A stretch of 64,000 bases of DNA from Cinclus cinclus (GCF_963662255.1 NC_085060.1:13921925-13985924); one strand, 5' to 3'; shown: positions 46,721 to 58,780, numbered from the stretch's first letter. Translations and numbers: made by a program. The notes: generated by a model from the letters alone, not told the origin.

Positions 46721-49700
46721 CGAGAGGGGCCGGGGCACCGCCTGCATCTCCAGCGGCAATCCCAGGCGCCGCAGCTCATTCCCCCTTGGGAAAAGCAAGC
46801 CAAACTGGGAAAGAAGAGCTGCAAAGAGTAAAACAAAGAGCAGGGGAATGCAGAGGGCAGCAGGAATGGCAAATTCCATCTGCCTGCCGCACTCCATCAC
46901 CTTTGAATCCTCCCAGTGATGCACTAAAAAGCTCCTGTGAGGTGATCAGACCAAACAGCTCGGAGCAAGGCTGCACTTCTCAGGGATTCCTCTGTCAAAG
47001 GCAAGAAGTCAGGCTGGAGAAGAGCTGAAAAAGGAAAAAAAAAAAACAACCCTTTCCTACTTTGTGATCCGAGCCTCTGTTCTTCCCTTTGCTACTAAAA
47101 TCGGAAGTTACCCCAGGACCGAGCGTTTCCAAGCATCCCCAAGCGCTCCAAGAGCTTCAGAGCCGGGCTCAGCTTATCCTTGGTCCTGTGTTATTTATAG
47201 AGCAGTTGAGACCCCAGCGATTGCTTCAAGGGGGATTCTGCCTTTGTAGGGACTAAGTCGGCACTAAGTCGGGAGCTCAAGGCTCGACCTTTGGAAGGCA
47301 GGGATGGATTCATCCCGCTCCGACCGCAGCCAGCTCTGGGCTGAGCTGCAGCAGTGCCTAGTGATAAAGCAGCTTGATTTATGGAGCCTTCTCTTCCAGA
47401 GCTGCTCACTCTGTTCTGGGAACACCAAGGAGGAAGGGAAAAACTGCTGGAAGGTGGGCTGAGCTCCTGCCAGGGGCTTTGGCATCTCCCTGAGTGTTGG
47501 CTCCAGGACAGGAGAAACCACACAAGTGACATCTCACAGGGTCCCCAGTTCCCACATCAGCGGGTCCTACATGTTCCTGTGAAATGGGAAAGACCATCTG
47601 GAGGGCTGCAAGCTCCTCATGCTGTGCCCAAGCTCTGACCAGGAATATTAAGGGTAGATTCTTCCCAATATTCCCTTGAAGCTGTTTCCCTCTCCTCCCA
47701 CACCACGTAGACTAATCCCTGTGTCATTTTGTGCCAGATCTGTATTTTGGCAGCAAGGTAATATATTCCATATGGGAACAGTGACATCACCCTGTCCTGC
47801 ACGGACAGGCCCTGTATTCTCCATAAATCCATAAGATCCTTTGGGATTTTTAATGGAGCAGTAGTGCAGCTCCCCTCCCCTCAGGTGGGCACTCCTGGCC
47901 AGAGAGCTGAGCCACAGGGTTGGCACTCACCAGGACAATCCTGCTCCAACATCCCTTGCCCAGGGAGGGGATTCCAAGCAGGTACACACAGCACATCCCA
48001 GACTGCAGGGAATGGGCTTTTCCCCCCCGGATGTTGCCTCCGAGGTGTTTTGCAGCACACGTGTTTGGGGGTGACACCTGGGGGCCCCGTCCTTCAGCCA
48101 TCCCCTCTCCCCAGCTCTTGCAGCCGCAGGAGAGGCTCATGGTTCTCTTTGATGTGCAGATGAATCAGCCTGGCCAGGAGAAGCCCCGTGGATTTATGAA
48201 CTCCTCCTCTATGATGTCTTTCCAATCGTATCCCCCAGAAGAGCATTTGCTCTCCCCTTCCACCCCGGCTCCTCAGAGCCAAGCATTCCTTTCTCCTCCT
48301 CCATCCCAGGCCTGGGGTGTGATGCTGCTCCCCCAGAACAAAGTTCTCTCTGCAAACCCGGCCACTTGTCAGCCCCCTTTTTCATATCCAGGCAGGTTTG
48401 GTGTCTCCTGACTGCAGCCCCATGGAAGGGAGCTCCGAGCCAGAGATGAAATCCTGCAATTCAATCTGCTCCCAGCCCAAATCATGCCAGCTCTACAATT
48501 CCAGAGCAGTTGAAAAGAAAGGGACAAATAACTCTGATGGAAACCACTCACTGGAGACTTCCAGGGGAAATTATACCCCCGCAAGGGGAAAAAGGATCAT
48601 TAAGAGGTGACGGGAGAAAACATTTGCATTGCAAGTCAAAGCAGCTGGAGGCTGAGGGAAGCTCTGTGGTCACTGCCCTCCCCAGTCCGATCCAATCAAG
48701 TCCACCACTCGGCAAACCCTCCCAGACAGGCCCTTGAGCTGTTTGACCCAGATTCCGATGAACGCCGGAGTCAAGCTCTGCCCAGGAACACATAGAGTGC
48801 CTTGCAAAGGTCTCCCGAAGTTCATGCCTGTGTTAAACCCCCTCAAAATAATAAAATCTGTGTGTTTGTCTCCTCTTTAGCAGTCACCTCCACCTCACCA
48901 GCTTCCCAGAGCTGCGTGGGGAGATTGCTGTGCTTGGCAAACAAACGGAGATTAAAGGGAGTTCAGCAGGAACATCTCGATTTAGTCTCGGCTGAGCGCG
49001 CCCGGGATGCAATGGCACATTAAACCTGGTGGCACATCTAGACTGTCACAAAGCAGAGGGGTTGGAGGAGCTGCAAAAATAAAGGAGAGCTTATTTCAGC
49101 ACTAAGCATCACAACAAAAATCCCTGTCCCTAAACGCTGCCGGGGAAGGGTGAACTGGGGTTCTGCATCCCACAGCGGGAGCAGTGGGCAGGGAAGGGAG
49201 AGCCAAGAGCAGATCCAGCAGGGAAAGGGGAACATGTTCCCCCAGGGAAGGCAGACCTTCACAGCCGCCCCTCGTTTCCCTGCCAGAGCATTAGCACAGC
49301 TCCCCAAAACCCTCAAGAGGAGTTTCGAGGAATGGAGTGATGAAAGAGGGGCTGAGACGGGCCCTGTTCCAGCCAGCTGCAGCCAGGACCGCTCCTCAGG
49401 AATAACCTCTCCCGCATCCACACACAGGATGCACTCCAAGCTCTCCCTGACATTTGTGTGTCAGCTTGAGCCAGCTGGGGCTGCAGCTCTGCTTTCCATT
49501 CCACACTCAGGCTTTAAATCCAGGGCTAGAAGTTTGCAGAGCTGCTGGGGTCCATCCTCATCTGGGCACAGCGAGTCTGGGAGCATCAGCAATTCCACAA
49601 CGCCAGCCTGGAAAAATCACTTCTCCCTGGTGGGCAAACACCAGGAGAGGGAGGCAGTACCGCACTGTGGTGACATTTGCACCCGGGTGCAATGAGGTGT

Positions 49701-50506
49701 CACTCAGCCCAGCCAGACCAGACAGCATCTCTGGGGCACCAAAATTACACAGCCAAGGAAATCCGACAAAATCCATCTGCCCTTTTCAATATTTGGAGAT
49801 AATTAACTCCTCCAGGCTGCGATATTACAAAAGAAAGCTGTTAGTGAAGCTGTTCATCCCCAGGTCAGGCTGGATGCGGAACTTCGCCAGCACTGGGGAT
49901 GCTGAAAGGGCAAGGAGGACATTTCACATTTCCATATATTCCCAGGTCCCTCGTAGGAAGATTACAGGGATACACGTGTAATGCAGCAGGTCAGAGGGAA
50001 GACAGAGCAAGGGCAGGCTTACCGGGAGAGGGAAAACATCCCTGCTCCTCCATTGGTGCCACCTGAGCTCTATCCCAGCCTGCACATCCACCAAAAAATC
50101 TGACTGCAGGGAAACTTGGAGAAACCAGGCTCAAAGCACATCTTTACCTAAAGGTAAAGAAAGCAGCCAGAGCTTCTCCAAAAGGCCTGAGTCAGTCATC
50201 CAAGAGTCTCACACTGGCCCTGGTCCCCACACCTCACCTGCAGCCCTGAAGTAACCCAGAGCATCCCATCCCTCCCTTCCTCCCTGCCCTAAATACAGGA
50301 CTGGGGCTGGTCCAGCCTCCCACCAGCAAATCCCAGCTGGACCAGTTGAGCACAGCATTCCTGAGCCAGCACTTTTAACACTTTCCCATCCATTATCATC
50401 CAGAGCTCCGCCCTCACCCCTGAGGGATGGCAGGGCAGGCAAAGGGCAACCTAGTTCTGCTCTCCAGTCCCATCAGCTGCTCCAAGATCAGCCTGCAAAT
50501 CCCTAA
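46721..50506. other. Long unique stretch, no gene seen
   Basis: Nearly 4 kb lacking CR1 copies. An A run lies at about 47035-47046. At 50141-50160 a perfect 9-bp inverted repeat with a 2-nt centre (TCTTTACCT/AGGTAAAGA) occurs. Frames of up to 181 codons (49150-49695) overlap others in different phases and are unrecognisable. Confidence 0.45.
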
Positions 50507-50699
50507 AAGGAACTGCTCCCTGTGAGGATGGAGAGGCCCTGGTGCAGGTTGCCCAGAGAAGCTGTGGCTGGCCTATCCCTGGAGGTGTCCAAGGCCAGGT
50601 TGGACAGGGCTAGGAGCAACCTGGGATAGTGCAAGGTATTCATGGCAGGGGATAGATGAACCTTAAGGTCCCTTCCAACCCAAACCATTCCAGAATCTG
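50507..50699 (+). mobile_element. CR1 LINE 3' fragment, group 1, sense
   Basis: Begins AAGGAACTGCTCCCTGTGAGG. Blocks A (GGTGCAGG), B (CTGTGGCTGG), C (CTGGAGGTGTCCAAGG) and D nearly intact. E has lost its first half (AAGGTATTCATGGCAGG). F and G end CCATTCCAGAATCTG. Confidence 0.94.
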
Positions 50700-52145
50700 C
50701 TGCCTGTGCTGCCTGCATGGGTCACGGGGGCAGTAAATATTTGTACAGGCTGGACAAGGAGAAAGCAAACAGAATTCCCTTATTTATGGGCCTTGGCAGC
50801 TCCTTGGCCTCAGCTCCATGGTGTTTCCATCTCCTCTGCTCCCAGCTGGGGCTCCGTGCACCCACAGCTGTTCCATGGGGTGATAGAGCCGCAGGGAGCC
50901 AGGAAGCAAAATGTTAGGACAGGAATGTGAGACCAGAGGCTGGGAGGATCAGAGGGACAGACAGAGGGAGAGTGTGAGAGTCGGGATGTGCAGGAGCAAG
51001 TAGAGTGACCTTGCCGGGTGTTTTTGCAGCCGTGTTTATTTTACCTGCAGGCAGAAGGAGGGAAGGTGATGGATCCATTTCCCTGGCCATCCAGGGATGC
51101 ACTGAGGGATGCCCCCAGAGGGTTAAACACCATTCCTAAGTCCTCCCATTCAGCAGGGGGCTGTCCAGGCTCTGAGGGGTTTCCAGGTAGTTCAGTGAGA
51201 CATCCTGAATCCCGAGCCCTTCCTGCACGGACATGTTGTGCCTGGCAGGACACACACGTGTCCTATCCCAGACGGAGGTTCACTCCCTGCTGCTGCTGCC
51301 CCTGCCTCTTGCCCCATCCCCCGAGGAAGCCGGGATGTGGGAGTGTTCCCGGGGTCTCTGGGTGGGAGGTCTGTGTCTCCTCCAGGAGGAACACCCGGAG
51401 CAGGGTCCTGTGCCTGCTCCAGAGACACAAACCAGGAGCATACTCTGGGTGTCCAGAGTGTGCCTCATCTGCTTCCCATCATCCCCCCAGACAGAGGGCA
51501 GGAGGCAGAGGGGAAAGAGCCCGGGGATCACTGACCCCTCTTCGTGCTGAGTGTCTGGCTTTAGGAAGGATTCAGCCTTATTACCAACCTCCTGAGCTGC
51601 TGATTTCTTGGATTTCTGTCATGTCAGGAGGAGCTTTTGCTGAGATGAAAAGGGCAAGGGGAAGGATATTATTCCATAAACTCCTCCGAGATCAAAGGAA
51701 AGACATTGGGCCAAGGGTTAAAATCACCCAAACCAGGCTGGGAATGAGCACATGAAGGAATAGAGCAGGAGGGAATATGTGAGCAACGGGGTCCTGGTGT
51801 TTCCTGAGGAGGGCTTTGGTGACGGGTGAATGATTGCTGTCAAGCTGGTGTGAGGATGAGTCAAGCCTCATCCCTAAATTTACTGGAATCAACTGTCCTG
51901 GCCTGCCCCATCACTTTCTCCATCCTGGCTGAGCTTTATTTACACAGTGTGACCAACACAGCCTCTGGTCACTCCAGCCATACCTGCCAGAGGGTTTTTC
52001 CTGACAGGGATTGATGGCATCCAGCTGGAGATCTCCAGCTCCAGGAATTCTCTCCCAGGTAATCCTTGGTGCAAATTGCTTCTCTTTCAGACACTCCTTT
52101 CATCATCTGTGGGGAAGCAGAGCAGGCAGGGCTGTGCTGCAGCCA
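50700..52145. other. Unique sequence, no gene seen
   Basis: A 245-codon plus frame (51018-51755) is the longest. It is rich in serine, arginine and proline with no recognisable domain, and antisense frames are also open. I do not call it a gene. Confidence 0.45.
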
Positions 52146-52394
52146 TGAGAGGAAACAGCCTCAAGATGTGCCAGGGGAGGTTGAGGTTGGACTTAAGGAG
52201 GCATTTCTTCATGGAAAGGATGGCCAAGCCTTGGAAGGGGCTGCCCAGGGAGGTTTGGACTCCCCATCCCTGAAGGTGTTCAAGGAATTCCTGGACGTGG
52301 CACTCAGTGCTCTGGGCTGGTGACAAGATGGGGATTAGACACAGCATGGACTCAATCCTGAAGGGCTTTTCCAACCTCACTATCCTGTGATTCC
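52146..52394 (+). mobile_element. CR1 LINE 3' fragment, group 2, sense
   Basis: Starts further upstream than the other group 2 copies: GAGGAAACAGCCTCAAGATG and GCCAGGGGAGGTTGAGG, then CTTAAGGAGGCATTTCTTC, GGGCTGCCCAGGGAGGTTTG, TCCTGGACGTGGCACTCAG, GGACTCAATCCTGAAGGGC and TTTTCCAACCTCACTATCCTGTGATTCC. About 250 bp. Confidence 0.95.
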
Positions 52395-54202
52395 AGGCAA
52401 AGGGCTCAGGGTGTTTGTCACGAGGCTGAGGGAGATAACATCCTTGAGGTAATAGTGAAGCAGAGCAGGCTGTAAGCAGGTTTGGGGCTGGAAAACATTC
52501 CCTCCAAACCGGCAGCCCTGGCTGGCTCTGACTCCTGCTCTGCTCCTCGTGCCGTGATTTATCCCGCAGCAAAGCGAGCCGAAACGCTCTCCATATGGAT
52601 CCCATACAGGCTGCACCTGCTTCCCACCGTGGATAAGCACATGTGGGATGGAGAGGGAGAGCTGGGGGTGAGTGTGGGAATACAAATCAATCACCTGCCA
52701 GCCCTGAGCCCCAGAGGGACCAGTGCTCCCCCTCCTTGGCTGGGCCAGCTTCTTCCTGCTGGAACTGCTGGAGCTGCTGGAGCCAGATGACTCCCAGGGA
52801 AGGAACCCTGACCATGCACAAGTCCCCAAGGTGACACTGATGAGCCCAGAGGTGCCACTAGGATGCAGCAGCCTGGCTGGGGTGTCCCATGGGAACATGG
52901 GTCTAAATGGTGTCAGGCGACCCCTGTGCTACCGCAGCTGTGGGAGAGCCAAGTGTTCCGTACCCAGGGAAGCAGGAAGGAGTTCAGGAGCTGTTCTTTT
53001 CTCACAATGTTTAAATCCTCTTACAGGGAATGTGAAATTCCCTAAGGAAATAAACTGTCACCAAGCTCCAGGACCATCTGCCTCAATCCCCAGGGATACC
53101 TGGGATGAGTTTACAGGGCTTGCCATAAACACAGCAGACAAGGCACAGCCTAGGGTCATGGCTGCTGGCCAGGGAGGAGTTTCTGCTCCCACATCTGTGT
53201 GTTTTGGGAATGGCATTGTCCTGCATCAACCCCTGTCTCAGAAAACCCAGGGCTGTGGGCAGAAGAACCAAGTAATGCTCTGTGGGTGATTCTAGAGGAT
53301 CCCAACCCAGAGGTCAGGAGGGACCCTGAGGTCCTGGAAGTCCCCAAGCCCTGGACATCCTGGGGGTGAAAGACAGAGATGGTCCTGCCCTAGAGAGAGA
53401 CAACCCTGTGGGATCTCCCATCACCTGCTCCCACTTTGTCCCTCTCAAATATTTATGTCCAAAGTCGACATTAAAATTCAAGGGAAGCTAAATAGAAATT
53501 CAATTGTGTATTTGGAGAGGAAACAAGTCCTGTAAGGTGAGCGCTGCTGGGCCTGGTGATTGATGGGTGTTTATTTATCTGCTACTGCCAAATCCTGCAA
53601 GGAAGACAGAGCGGGAAGGGAGTGAGAAAGCCACTGGAGTTGGGCTGTCTGGGTGGAACAGCCCTGGGAATTGTGGCAGCGTCCAAGAGGGGAGCAAACA
53701 GCTCCAGGAATCCCCAGAGTGTCTGAGAGCAGAGCTGGGCAGCCCTGCCTGGCTGCAAAGACTCAACAAACCTTTGGAATCCAAGTGTTTGGATGGACAC
53801 AGGGCAGATCCCAGCTTCTCCCTAACCCACTTTCTCATGCCTCCATGGCTCTGGAATCACCCCTGAGAATCTGAGGAGAGGCTGAGAGGAGCAGAGGCCT
53901 TGCTGCCTTATTTTTCATTTTCCTTTTTTTTTGTTTTCATTTTATCTCCTCTCCCTCTCCCTCTCCTCATCCCCATCACTGTCAGGAAAATCCCCCTCCC
54001 CGCCCCTCCCTTGTCCCCCGTGTGTCCCTCAGCCCCTGTCCCCTGGCTGTGTCATTCCACAGTTCCCATCCCTCTGTCCCTGTGACCTTTCCCTGCCTCC
54101 ATCCCTGTTCCCTCTCTGTTATTTGCATAATACTGCCCAGGATCACTTGATTTCCATTCCCTGGAACTGAGACCTCTCCTTGCATTTATTTATCTCCCCC
54201 AT
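52395..54202. other. Unique sequence, no gene seen
   Basis: No recognised exon or repeat. A T- and C/T-rich tract lies at about 53908-53975 (CTCCCTCTCCCTCTCC). A 188-codon frame (52723-53289) is unrecognisable. Confidence 0.5.
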
Positions 54203-54630
54203 TCCCGAAAGCCGAGTGCTGACGGATGCTGGATGTAACCAGACACCCCCAGCCGGTCCTGCCGATGCCTCCTTGGGTCTCGGCCATCCGGGAACGCGGG
54301 CGAGGTTATCCAGGGGCTCGTGTCTAACCTCATTCTCGCTCTCTTCAAATCCCTCTCTTCCCTGTTTTACACTTCCTTGGAAAGAGATCGGTGACACGAG
54401 ATGTTTGTCACCCGAGGAAGTGTTGTCGTTGTTGCTAGGTGACAGTGTCCTGCTGCTGTGCGGGGCCAGGCGTGTCCCGGGAATGCCATCGCTCCTTCCG
54501 TCCCACCGCGATGCCATCCCTGCTTCCCTCGTGGCCCGGAGCCTCCCCGAGAATTCTCCGGAGCTGCAGGTGAGCGCTTGGACCGGAGCTCTGTTCGGGC
54601 TCATCCTGCAGCTCCACGTCTCCCGCAGAG
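54203..54630. other. CpG-island-like patch
   Basis: By hand count about 32 CpG in roughly 430 bp of GC-rich sequence, near the number expected without CpG loss and well above the rest of the window. A plus-strand frame (54180-54887) stays open across it and contains a donor-like CAG/GTGAGC at 54567-54575, but the protein is not recognisable. A promoter, first exon of a non-coding RNA, or unmethylated enhancer are all possible. Confidence 0.5.
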
Positions 54631-54975
54631 CCTGGGGGTTTCAGCCTCTTCCCAGGACAGGCAGGGATCGTGAGGGTCATTCCCTGTGCTCCAGCACCTC
54701 TGGCACACGCTGGAGATCCGAGATGGAGAGCCCAGCCCAGACGCTGCCCCTCCCTCTCCCGGGACAGGAACAGGGCAGGGAAGCTCAGAGGAGGAGCTGC
54801 CATGGACTTTTCCAATCAAGTGTACTAAGTTTGGGGTTGGTTTTGTTGTGGGATTTTTTTTTTCTTGTCTCCTTGGAAAAGGGCTGATGTGTCAAAACAG
54901 AGGGAGTTTTTAAAGGAATGTGCTTGTTTCAGCTTTTCAGGAATTCCTGCTCAAAACTGAGAAAAAAGAGAGTGT

Positions 54976-55083
54976 TCCCATCCCATCCCATCCCATCCCA
55001 TCCCATCCCATCCCATCCCATCCCATCCCATCCCATCCCATCCCATCCCATCCCATCCCATCCCATCCCATCCCATCCCATCC
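54976..55083. repeat. (TCCCA)21 satellite
   Basis: Twenty-one perfect TCCCA pentamers from 54976 to 55080, plus TCC. Perfect over more than 100 bp, so it is likely young and polymorphic in length. It lies about 350 bp after the CpG-rich patch. Confidence 0.97.
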
Positions 55084-55147
55084 TGCTGTGTCTCCATGAG
55101 CTGCAGCCCGACAGGGCACAGACCTGAGGGACCAAGGACAAGTCCTG

Positions 55148-55222
55148 CCAGTGCCCCCTTGACCATTCCAGTGCCCCCCTGACCATTCCAGTGCCCTCCT
55201 GGCTATCCCAGGTCCTCCTGGC
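55148..55222. repeat. 20-bp tandem repeat, about 3.5 copies
   Basis: Units start at 55148, 55168, 55188 and 55208, consensus CCAGTGCCCCCCTGACCATT; the last is degenerate (CCAGGTCCTCCTGG). It is separate from, but only about 65 bp after, the TCCCA array. Confidence 0.92.
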
Positions 55223-55794
55223 CTTGCTGACACCCCAATTTCCTGGGCATGGGGCTGGGGGCAGGCTCAGGGCTGCTCTCTGCAGATGTGGTTTTGATTA
55301 GGAATTTTTTGGACTAAAAATGCGCAAGTAAAGCACAACCCAACGCCAGCGCCATCGCCCCCCACTTCCTGTGAACGTTCCTGTTCTGATTAACCAACAT
55401 TCCTCGGGAAAATCATCTCCTTCCCCAAAAACCCCAGGCAGGGCTGGCCAAGATTGCCCTCGCCACAGAGAAGGGGGTTCCACATCTCAGAGGGAAGGTG
55501 GAAGGTGTGCGTGGAAGGTTTGGGTGTCAGCACGTGGCTCCAGGCCAGGGAATTCCAACCCCACAGAGCCTTGGACCCCTCATGTTTGGAGGGCACAGTC
55601 CCAGTTCCAAGGGGCTTTGCTGGGAATTCTGTCCAAAGGGAATGCTCAGGGGTCATTCCCCCTGCAGAGAATTAATCTGCCCTCACACCAGTGCCCCCCA
55701 GCTCCAGGGGCTCTATGTCCAGTGGCTGTAGCCCTATCACAGGGAATCTCCAGCCTTTCCAACTCCACCTCGGAGCCTCCAATCCCATATAATG

Positions 55795-55960
55795 AATGAT
55801 CATTAACTGGGGACGTTTCAGATGAGGAAATTGTTTTAGGAATGAGCAATTAAGTCCTAATGCTCAGCTCACGTAACTCATTTCTAATTAAACTCGCTGT
55901 AAATTATAGCACCACTATTTATTTTTAATGAGAAATAAAACTGGAAAGGAATTGTGGCCC
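55795..55960. other. Candidate conserved non-coding element
   Basis: Compact AT-rich island, sharply bounded by GC-rich flanks: GAATGATCATTAACTGG, GAGCAATTAAGTCCTAATGC, CATTTCTAATTAAACTCG, GTAAATTATAGC, TTTTTAATGAG. High density of homeodomain cores with no simple repeat. Confidence 0.35.
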
Positions 55961-56750
55961 TTCAAAAAACAGGACTGAGTGGGAGGGAGGAAAAGAGGGA
56001 ATGAGCGGTGGAGGGGAAGGAGCAGAGAGCAGGGAGAGAGTTCAAAACAGGCAGAAAACAGCTCTTGAAGCCCTCCCTGCCATTCCAGAAGCCATCTCCA
56101 TTCTTACCCAGTGCCTGAGGACCTCCTGGCAACAGCTATTTATATTCCTGACCTTTCCCAAAGGTGGGCAAAGCTCTGCAGTCCAGGCTCTGGAGGGTTT
56201 TGCCACTGGGAAGTGGCCTCGGCTCCCGCTCTCTCCAGATCCAGCTGTGTCGTGACAAGGAAAAATGGTGCCCATATGGAGACATTAATGATCCGAGGTT
56301 CAAAGGCAGCACGGGAGGATCGAGTGCTCTCCGAGCAGATTTTAATCACATCCATCATGGAACAGCTCTGGAAACAGCAGGAGAGACAGGCGGGATGGGG
56401 AAGGATGGAGCTGGGGATGGACAGGGTTAACAGCAGCAGCTGGGTTTGTTTGGAGCTGGGCAAAGAAATGTTAGGATTGCTCAGGCCATGGGTCCAGGAT
56501 TGTCCTGTCATGGAGTCAGGAGGGACTGACACACCCCCCTCCCCCCCCCATGCCTTATGAGAATTCTCCTTAGGGAATGGAGGAGGAGAAGGGGAAGTAT
56601 AGAATTCTGAGCATCCCAGCCATGCTCCATGACCTCCCCTCAGGCCCCCAGACCCCAGGAACACTCGTACCCCCCCGGCATCCTGCAGAGCTACTGGGGA
56701 TCCAGTACCCATCCTGCTGGGCTAGGGATAGCCCCATTCCCTGGGTCAGG
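55961..56750. other. Unique sequence, no gene seen
   Basis: Ordinary mixed sequence with a C run near 56541. A 190-codon minus frame (56140-56712) is unrecognisable. Confidence 0.5.
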
Positions 56751-57000
56751 AATCACATGATGGTTTGGGTTGGAAGGGACCTTAAAGCTCATCCAATTCC
56801 ATCCCTCACCACAGGCAGGGACACCTCCCACTATGCCAAGTTACTCCAGGCCCTGTCCATCCTGGCCTTGGACACTTACAGCGATGGGGCAGCCACAGCT
56901 TCTCTGAACACCCTGTGCCAGGGCCTCCCCACCCTCACAGGGAAGAATTCCTTCCCAATTTCCCATCTCATCCGGCTTTCTTTCAATTTAAAGCCATTAG
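56751..57000 (-). mobile_element. CR1 LINE 3' fragment, group 1, antisense
   Basis: Opens AATCACATGATGGTTTGGG. Then the complement of F (GGAAGGGACCTTAAAG), E (CACCACAGGCAGGGACACC), D, C (TTGGACACTTACAGCGATGG), B, A (CTGTGCCAGGGCCTCCCC), CTCACAGGGAAGAATTCC, and the upstream TTTCAATTTAAAGCCATT. Confidence 0.96.
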
Positions 57001-57429
57001 GAATTTGCTGTTAGTGGAAAACACTCTGGCTCGTGTCCAGTAGTGATGGATTTAACCCCGCAAAGTCGAGTTCAGGCTGAGCCCACTTGGAGATCCATAG
57101 AAGTTTAACATTTCCAGCAATGTTTCCACTCTCTCAGCACCGTCTATGCTGGGTTGGAGCTGGAGGGGCAGAGGAGGGACCTTGTCTCTTATCTACCCCC
57201 CCAGCTGAAGCAGGGCAAGATTGGGGTCACCCAGGGCTCCCACACCAGCTGAGCCCAGGTGAGCCCTGGGAGGGCTCAGGTGAGGTAGGGATGGGCCCAG
57301 GGGAGTGATGCTATCCCATCCCCAATCTCATGCAAGGAAAGCAGGAGGAGAGATCTTGGTTCCCAGCCTTGAGCTGGAGCTGGTGGAAGGAACAACAGCT
57401 GCTCACAATCCCAGAGCTCCCCATTCTTT
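57001..57429. other. Unique sequence, no gene seen
   Basis: Nothing recognised. Confidence 0.5.
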
Positions 57430-57540
57430 AACCCATATCCCACCATCCTATAGCCCACCATCCCAATGCTGCCAGCCTATTGCTCCCTATTCCTTAGCCC
57501 ACCATCCCATATCCCACCATCCCACAGCTGCCATCCCACT
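57430..57540. repeat. Imperfect CCCACCATC-type repeat
   Basis: Irregular recurrences of CCCACCATCCCA, CCCATATCCCACCATCC and CTGCCA over about 110 bp, perhaps two copies of a roughly 50-bp unit that itself contains shorter repeats. Confidence 0.7.
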
Positions 57541-58168
57541 CTGGGTCCGTCCCACTGCCTCCAGACAGAGGTGAGAGCTGCCTCTGCCAGCTCATCCCAG
57601 TGTAGGACAGGGAGGCACCGAGAGCAGACCAAAACCAGAACTGGAGCACGGAGCAAATTTCACCTTCCCAGAAACATTCCCAGGAGCTTTTCCCCTTGCT
57701 CTGGCTGTTCCAAGCACTGAGCAGTGAGTGCTCCTCTCTGAAGGCTTCACTAATGATTTTGGGCAGCTAAGCCAGGCCTGGGTTTGGGATGTGGCTTTGC
57801 CTTCCCAGCTGTCTGCACGCAGATTTAAACCTGATCCATGTGGAACAGCGGCAGCTCCCACACTGCCTCTGGACAAAAGTCCTGATTATTCCCTCTTCCT
57901 GACAAAGCCCCCTGTGTCCAAAAGCTTCCAGGCACTGTGCTCCATTTTCCCACTGGAATAGCTGCACGTGGATGCTGACACTGCAAACTCTTCCCGCTAT
58001 GGACACGTTCTGGTCACACCAAGCTGCAACCAATATTTTGGCAGTGGCAGTGGTTGCATCCAGCCAGGACAGAGATGTAGGGACAGGGAGAGCGATGGGA
58101 ATGTCTGTCCTGGCAGCTCCTACCTTCCCCCTGTTTGGGGAGAGAAGAGAAATCCAGGATGGAGAATC
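57541..58168. other. Unique sequence, no gene seen
   Basis: Ordinary sequence without a recognised element. Confidence 0.5.
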
Positions 58169-58272
58169 ACGGGGTCACACAATGGTGTGGGATGAAAAGG
58201 ACCCTAAAGCCCACCCATGGGTGGGGTCACCTTCCATACTCGTGGCTGCTCCAATTCTTCAACTCTTCCAGG
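58169..58272 (-). mobile_element. CR1 LINE 3' fragment, antisense, decayed
   Basis: TCACACAATGGTGTGGG, AAAAGGACCCTAAAGCCCA and CCATGGGTGGGGTCACCTTCC match the complements of the tail, F and E, with an apparent deletion of about 15 bp between F and E. Then GGCTGCTCCAATTC fits a worn D. Short and diverged, but the order is right. Confidence 0.75.
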
Positions 58273-58535
58273 AATGATATCTGGGAAGGAAGGGAAATGC
58301 TGGGGAATCCTGGCCCAGCTAGGTCAGTGTTGAATACAGGCCCCTTCAGAGGCATTCTGTGGAGCCTGTTCTCCATGGCTCTGCAGGATCATCCGCGTCC
58401 TGATGGAGCCCTGCAGAGTCCTGACCTGGCTGCTTTTAGGCAGGAGGAGAAGGCACAAAATGGGGAAGAGCTGCAGCCAGAGGAAACATTGGATCATGTC
58501 CTTACAGGGCTGGGGCAGCACCCTGGGCTGGCAGT
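58273..58535. other. Unique sequence, no gene seen
   Basis: Part of a long open frame (58135-59067) that begins inside the decayed CR1 copy. Nothing else recognised. Confidence 0.45.
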
Positions 58536-58780
58536 GACGTCGGGAAGGGCCATTAGTGAGGGATTTGGGTTTCTGCCCTCGCCATGGAGAAACGCCCCGC
58601 AGAGCAGCCCCAAAGCCCGGCCCAGCCGCCTCGGAGTTAATCACTTCCAATCCCGGCCTAAGAGCGTGGCAATTAAAGAGCTTGTTAGTGACACGAAGAG
58701 CTCCCGGGCAGCCCGGACACCTTCAGCTCCCGAACTCCTCCAGCACCTGCCTGCGGAGCGAGGCCAGGCTCCCGAGCCAG
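58536..58780. other. CpG-rich patch within a long open frame
   Basis: About 18 CpG in 245 bp by hand count, with TAAT-type cores between them (GGAGTTAATCACTTCC, GCAATTAAAGAGC). The plus-strand frame over it runs 310 codons (58135-59067), the longest in the window, but starts in CR1 sequence and has no recognisable domain. A regulatory element is more plausible than a coding exon. Confidence 0.35.

Noticed and set aside
50141..50160. Perfect 9-bp inverted repeat with a 2-nt centre
   Set aside because: Short palindromes of this size are expected by chance in 64 kb.
51018..51755. 245-codon plus-strand open frame
   Set aside because: Translation is low-complexity (S/R/P-rich) with antisense frames open too.
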